From Bacteroidales bacterium (lineage in GTDB: Bacteria; Bacteroidota; Bacteroidia; Bacteroidales; JAFGXI01): a DNA stretch of 45,994 bases. The stretch spans positions 1-45,994 of the forward strand of contig JAMOQL010000147.1 of NCBI GenBank assembly GCA_027064025.1. Reading direction: 5' to 3'. This document shows, piece by piece, positions 44,331 through 45,994 of the stretch. How positions within the stretch are numbered: position 1 is the first letter of the stretch; each line of letters starts with the position of its first letter. The translations under genes were made by a program, and so were the position numbers. The notes under the pieces are model-generated. The model was given only the letters and a program-made list of their open reading frames with translations, was not told where the DNA came from and did no database searches.

Positions 44331-45994
44331 ATGAGAAACTTATTACTTTTTATTGCTTTAGCAATATCGGGAAATCTATTGTCACAAACCCCTTCAGGAG
44401 CCATGCCTATGGACTCAATTAACGGAATGACTATTCCAACTTGTAACGGATTATTTTCTGATAGCGGTGGACATTTTACACATTGTTGAGGCCAACCTCC
44501 GACGAGCGGCTACTCGTCCAACGAAGATTATACTGCAACATTTTGTTCAGATGATCCAGCAAACCCTAAAATTCAAATTTACTTTTCTAATGCTCATATC
44601 CATCCATCAGATACACTTTATATTTACGATGGTCCCGACACAAATTCACCTCTTTTAGGAGCTTTTAATAATTCAACAAACCCATCGTTATCATTATTAG
44701 CTATAGAATCAAGCATCACCAATACTTCTGGTTGTTTAACCGTAAATTTCATCTCTGGCCCAACCAATGAAAATACAGGGTGGTTAGCAGAAATCACTTG
44801 CGAACCTGTTTGTCAAGAAGTTGTTGCCCAATTAAATATGGCTCTTACATCCCCTACTCCAGATACAAACTATATTGCTATTTGCCCAGGCTCTGAAGTA
44901 AATTTCTCTGCAGACGCCATTTATCCTGAGAACGATTTTATTTATCATCAATCCGATGCTACCACGACTTTTGATTGGTATTTTGGAGATGGCTCAACAG
45001 CCACAGGTGAGAACGTTTCTCATACTTATAACACAGTCGGTGGCTATACCGTTTCATTATTTGCAACAGATGCTAATGGCTGCATAAGTAGCAATAGTAT
45101 AGAAACTAGAATTGTTATTGCGGGAAGTCCATTTACAGGTTCCACTCCCCCAGACCCAATTTGTGCAAATGACACTGCAGTTCTCGACTTTACAACGGTT
45201 AGTGGCTCAACGTCAGTAGTTGACGGAACTCCGTTTCACCAAGATATATCAACAACTTTAGGGGTATCCGATACAACCTTCTTACCCGATGGAACAGGAG
45301 ATTGTTACGAAACTTCAGTCGTATTTAATTGCTTCGACCCCGGACAAACCTTAGATGATCCTCAAGATTTTTTAAGTTTAGATGTCAACATGGAACATTC
45401 TTTCTTAGGAGATTTAGAAATCTCCATTATCTGCCCTAATAATCAGACACTTGTGCTAAAATCTTTTAACGATCTTGGAGGTGATCCTGGCTACGGAGGA
45501 GGAACTTTTATGGGAGAACCTATCGACGACGATGCAATTATGGATGCTGGTGTTGGTTACGATTACTCTTGGACTCCTATCACACCAACATACGGAACCA
45601 TGGGATTCGAAGGAGAGAATGGAATGTCGACATTAACTCAGGGTAGTTATACTCCTTTCGGATCATTCTACGATTTAGTAGGGTGTCCCCTCAACGGTCT
45701 ATGGACCATTGAGATATGTGATAACTGGAGTTCTGACAACGGCTATATTTTCTCATGGCAAATGACTCTAAATCCTGATATTGCACCTGACGCATGGGAT
45801 TACACTGTCCCGATTGATCAATATTCTTGGCAAACAGGGCCATATATTATCAACCAAACCGACGAAGCAATTTCCGTTAGCCCTCCTATTGCAGGAAACT
45901 ATCAATACACATATAATGTTATTGATCATTATGGATGCGCATGGGATACAACTATTACACAAGAAGTATTCCCAACCCCTAATGTTGACTTAGG
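44331..45994 (+). CDS. Candidate secreted selenoprotein with CUB-like, PKD and P-domain-like modules (3' end outside window)
   Basis: The frame from ATG 44331 runs to the window end (554 codons) with a single interruption, TGA at 44487-44489 (codon 53). Signal peptide MRNLLLFIALAISGNLLSQ. A CUB-like domain (about 35-165) has CNGLFSDSGG, SGYSSNEDYTATFCSD and DTLYIYDGPDTNSPLLGAF. A PKD domain (about 190-265) has WYFGDGSTATGENVSHTY, and a P-domain-like part (about 335-480) has LGDLEISIICPNNQTLVL and WTIEICDNW. The TGA follows His51-Cys52 in an apparent insertion between DSGG and TSGYSSNED. A SECIS-like hairpin lies at 44501-44518, and selC-selA-selB start divergently 287 nt away. I read codon 53 as selenocysteine. 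A nonsense mutation or sequencing error is the alternative. The C-terminus, and thus any type IX sorting signal, is not visible. Confidence 0.72.
44501..44518 (+). promoter_or_regulatory. SECIS-like hairpin after the in-frame UGA
   Basis: GACGAG-CGGCTA-CTCGTC is a perfect 6-bp stem with a 6-nt loop whose second and third bases are GG. The stem starts 11 nt after the UGA and the first loop G is 18 nt beyond the last base of the UGA. These values fit the bacterial SECIS pattern (short stem, G near the start of the loop, about 16-37 nt from UGA to the loop). A further lower helix GUUG (44485-44488) with CAAC (44519-44522) could form around an asymmetric bulge that includes the UGA region. The hairpin is inside coding sequence, as usual in bacteria. 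Confidence 0.7.

Noticed and set aside
44488-44499. Local hairpin GAGG-CCAA-CCTC overlapping the UGA as the SECIS
   Set aside because: Only 4 bp, includes the UGA and its loop has no G; the 44501-44518 hairpin is stronger and correctly spaced. It could compete for folding but is unlikely to be the SelB site.
44467-44658. Small frame over the UGA region as a separate gene
   Set aside because: It is out of frame with the CUB-like domain, has no recognisable features and is explained as a shadow of the larger gene.
45768-45962. Minus-strand and alternative plus-strand frames near the window end
   Set aside because: Both overlap the continuous frame of the CUB/PKD protein and show no own features.
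44331-45994. Global reassignment of UGA (for example to Trp or Gly) explaining the in-frame UGA
   Set aside because: selA in the same window ends with UGA and overlaps selB exactly as a normal stop would, and the tRNA with UCA anticodon here has the structure of tRNA-Sec.

Overview
The window is an AT-rich stretch of a Bacteroidota chromosome. Evidence for this is a full-length SprA (the outer-membrane translocon of the type IX secretion system), a TonB-dependent receptor with a carboxypeptidase-like N-terminus, FKBP lipoproteins, a BatA-type protein, a Bacteroidota-type SiaB/SiaC pair, and the TAnnTTTG -7 promoter element upstream of many genes. Gene order is dense and mostly housekeeping. 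There is no insertion sequence, prophage or CRISPR array.

Layout. 1-2.2 kb: the start of an unidentified minus-strand gene at the edge, then siaB-siaC-folK and a SpoU-type RNA methyltransferase. 2.2-6.3 kb (minus): a radical SAM protein, a secreted protein usually labelled 'asparagine synthetase B', a HEPN-like small protein, rnhA, marC, and a decaying small lipoprotein gene that ends 5 nt before marC. 6.5-14.4 kb (plus): ruvA and the 7.3-kb sprA. 14.4-17.4 kb (minus): a HutD-like protein and two DEAD-box helicases. 17.5-21.7 kb (plus): two FKBP lipoproteins and a PgpH-type c-di-AMP phosphodiesterase. 21.7-28.8 kb (minus): DUF4870 and DUF4389 membrane proteins, proline dehydrogenase, a BatA/VWA-like protein, the diadenylate cyclase CdaA, an outer-membrane protein and mnmA. 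28.8-32.3 kb: ndk and mgtE (plus), then pyrH-frr (minus). 32.4-40 kb: a TonB receptor, ComEC, a glycosyltransferase, an OmpH/Skp protein and an EamA transporter. Two tRNA-Pro genes follow at 40.0-40.5 kb.

The most interesting part is 40.5-46 kb. A compact minus-strand operon holds tRNA-Sec (anticodon UCA), selA and selB, which is the selenocysteine incorporation machinery apart from selD. Divergent to it starts a large secreted protein gene (44331 to beyond the window end) made of a signal peptide, a CUB-like domain, a PKD domain and a P-domain-like segment. It is interrupted only by one in-frame UGA at codon 53. The UGA sits in a His-Cys-UGA-Gly motif inside an apparent ten-codon insertion in the CUB-like domain. 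It is followed by a perfect 6-bp hairpin whose loop carries GG, 18 nt after the UGA, as expected for a bacterial SECIS. Eight successive codons over the hairpin end in G or C, which is striking in this AT-rich gene. I interpret it as a candidate extracellular selenoprotein of a kind I do not know. UGA is still a normal stop here, since selA itself ends in UGA.

Other links: both the synthase (CdaA) and a hydrolase (PgpH) for c-di-AMP are present, and SprA indicates a type IX system that might export the CUB/PKD protein, although that protein's C-terminus lies outside the window.
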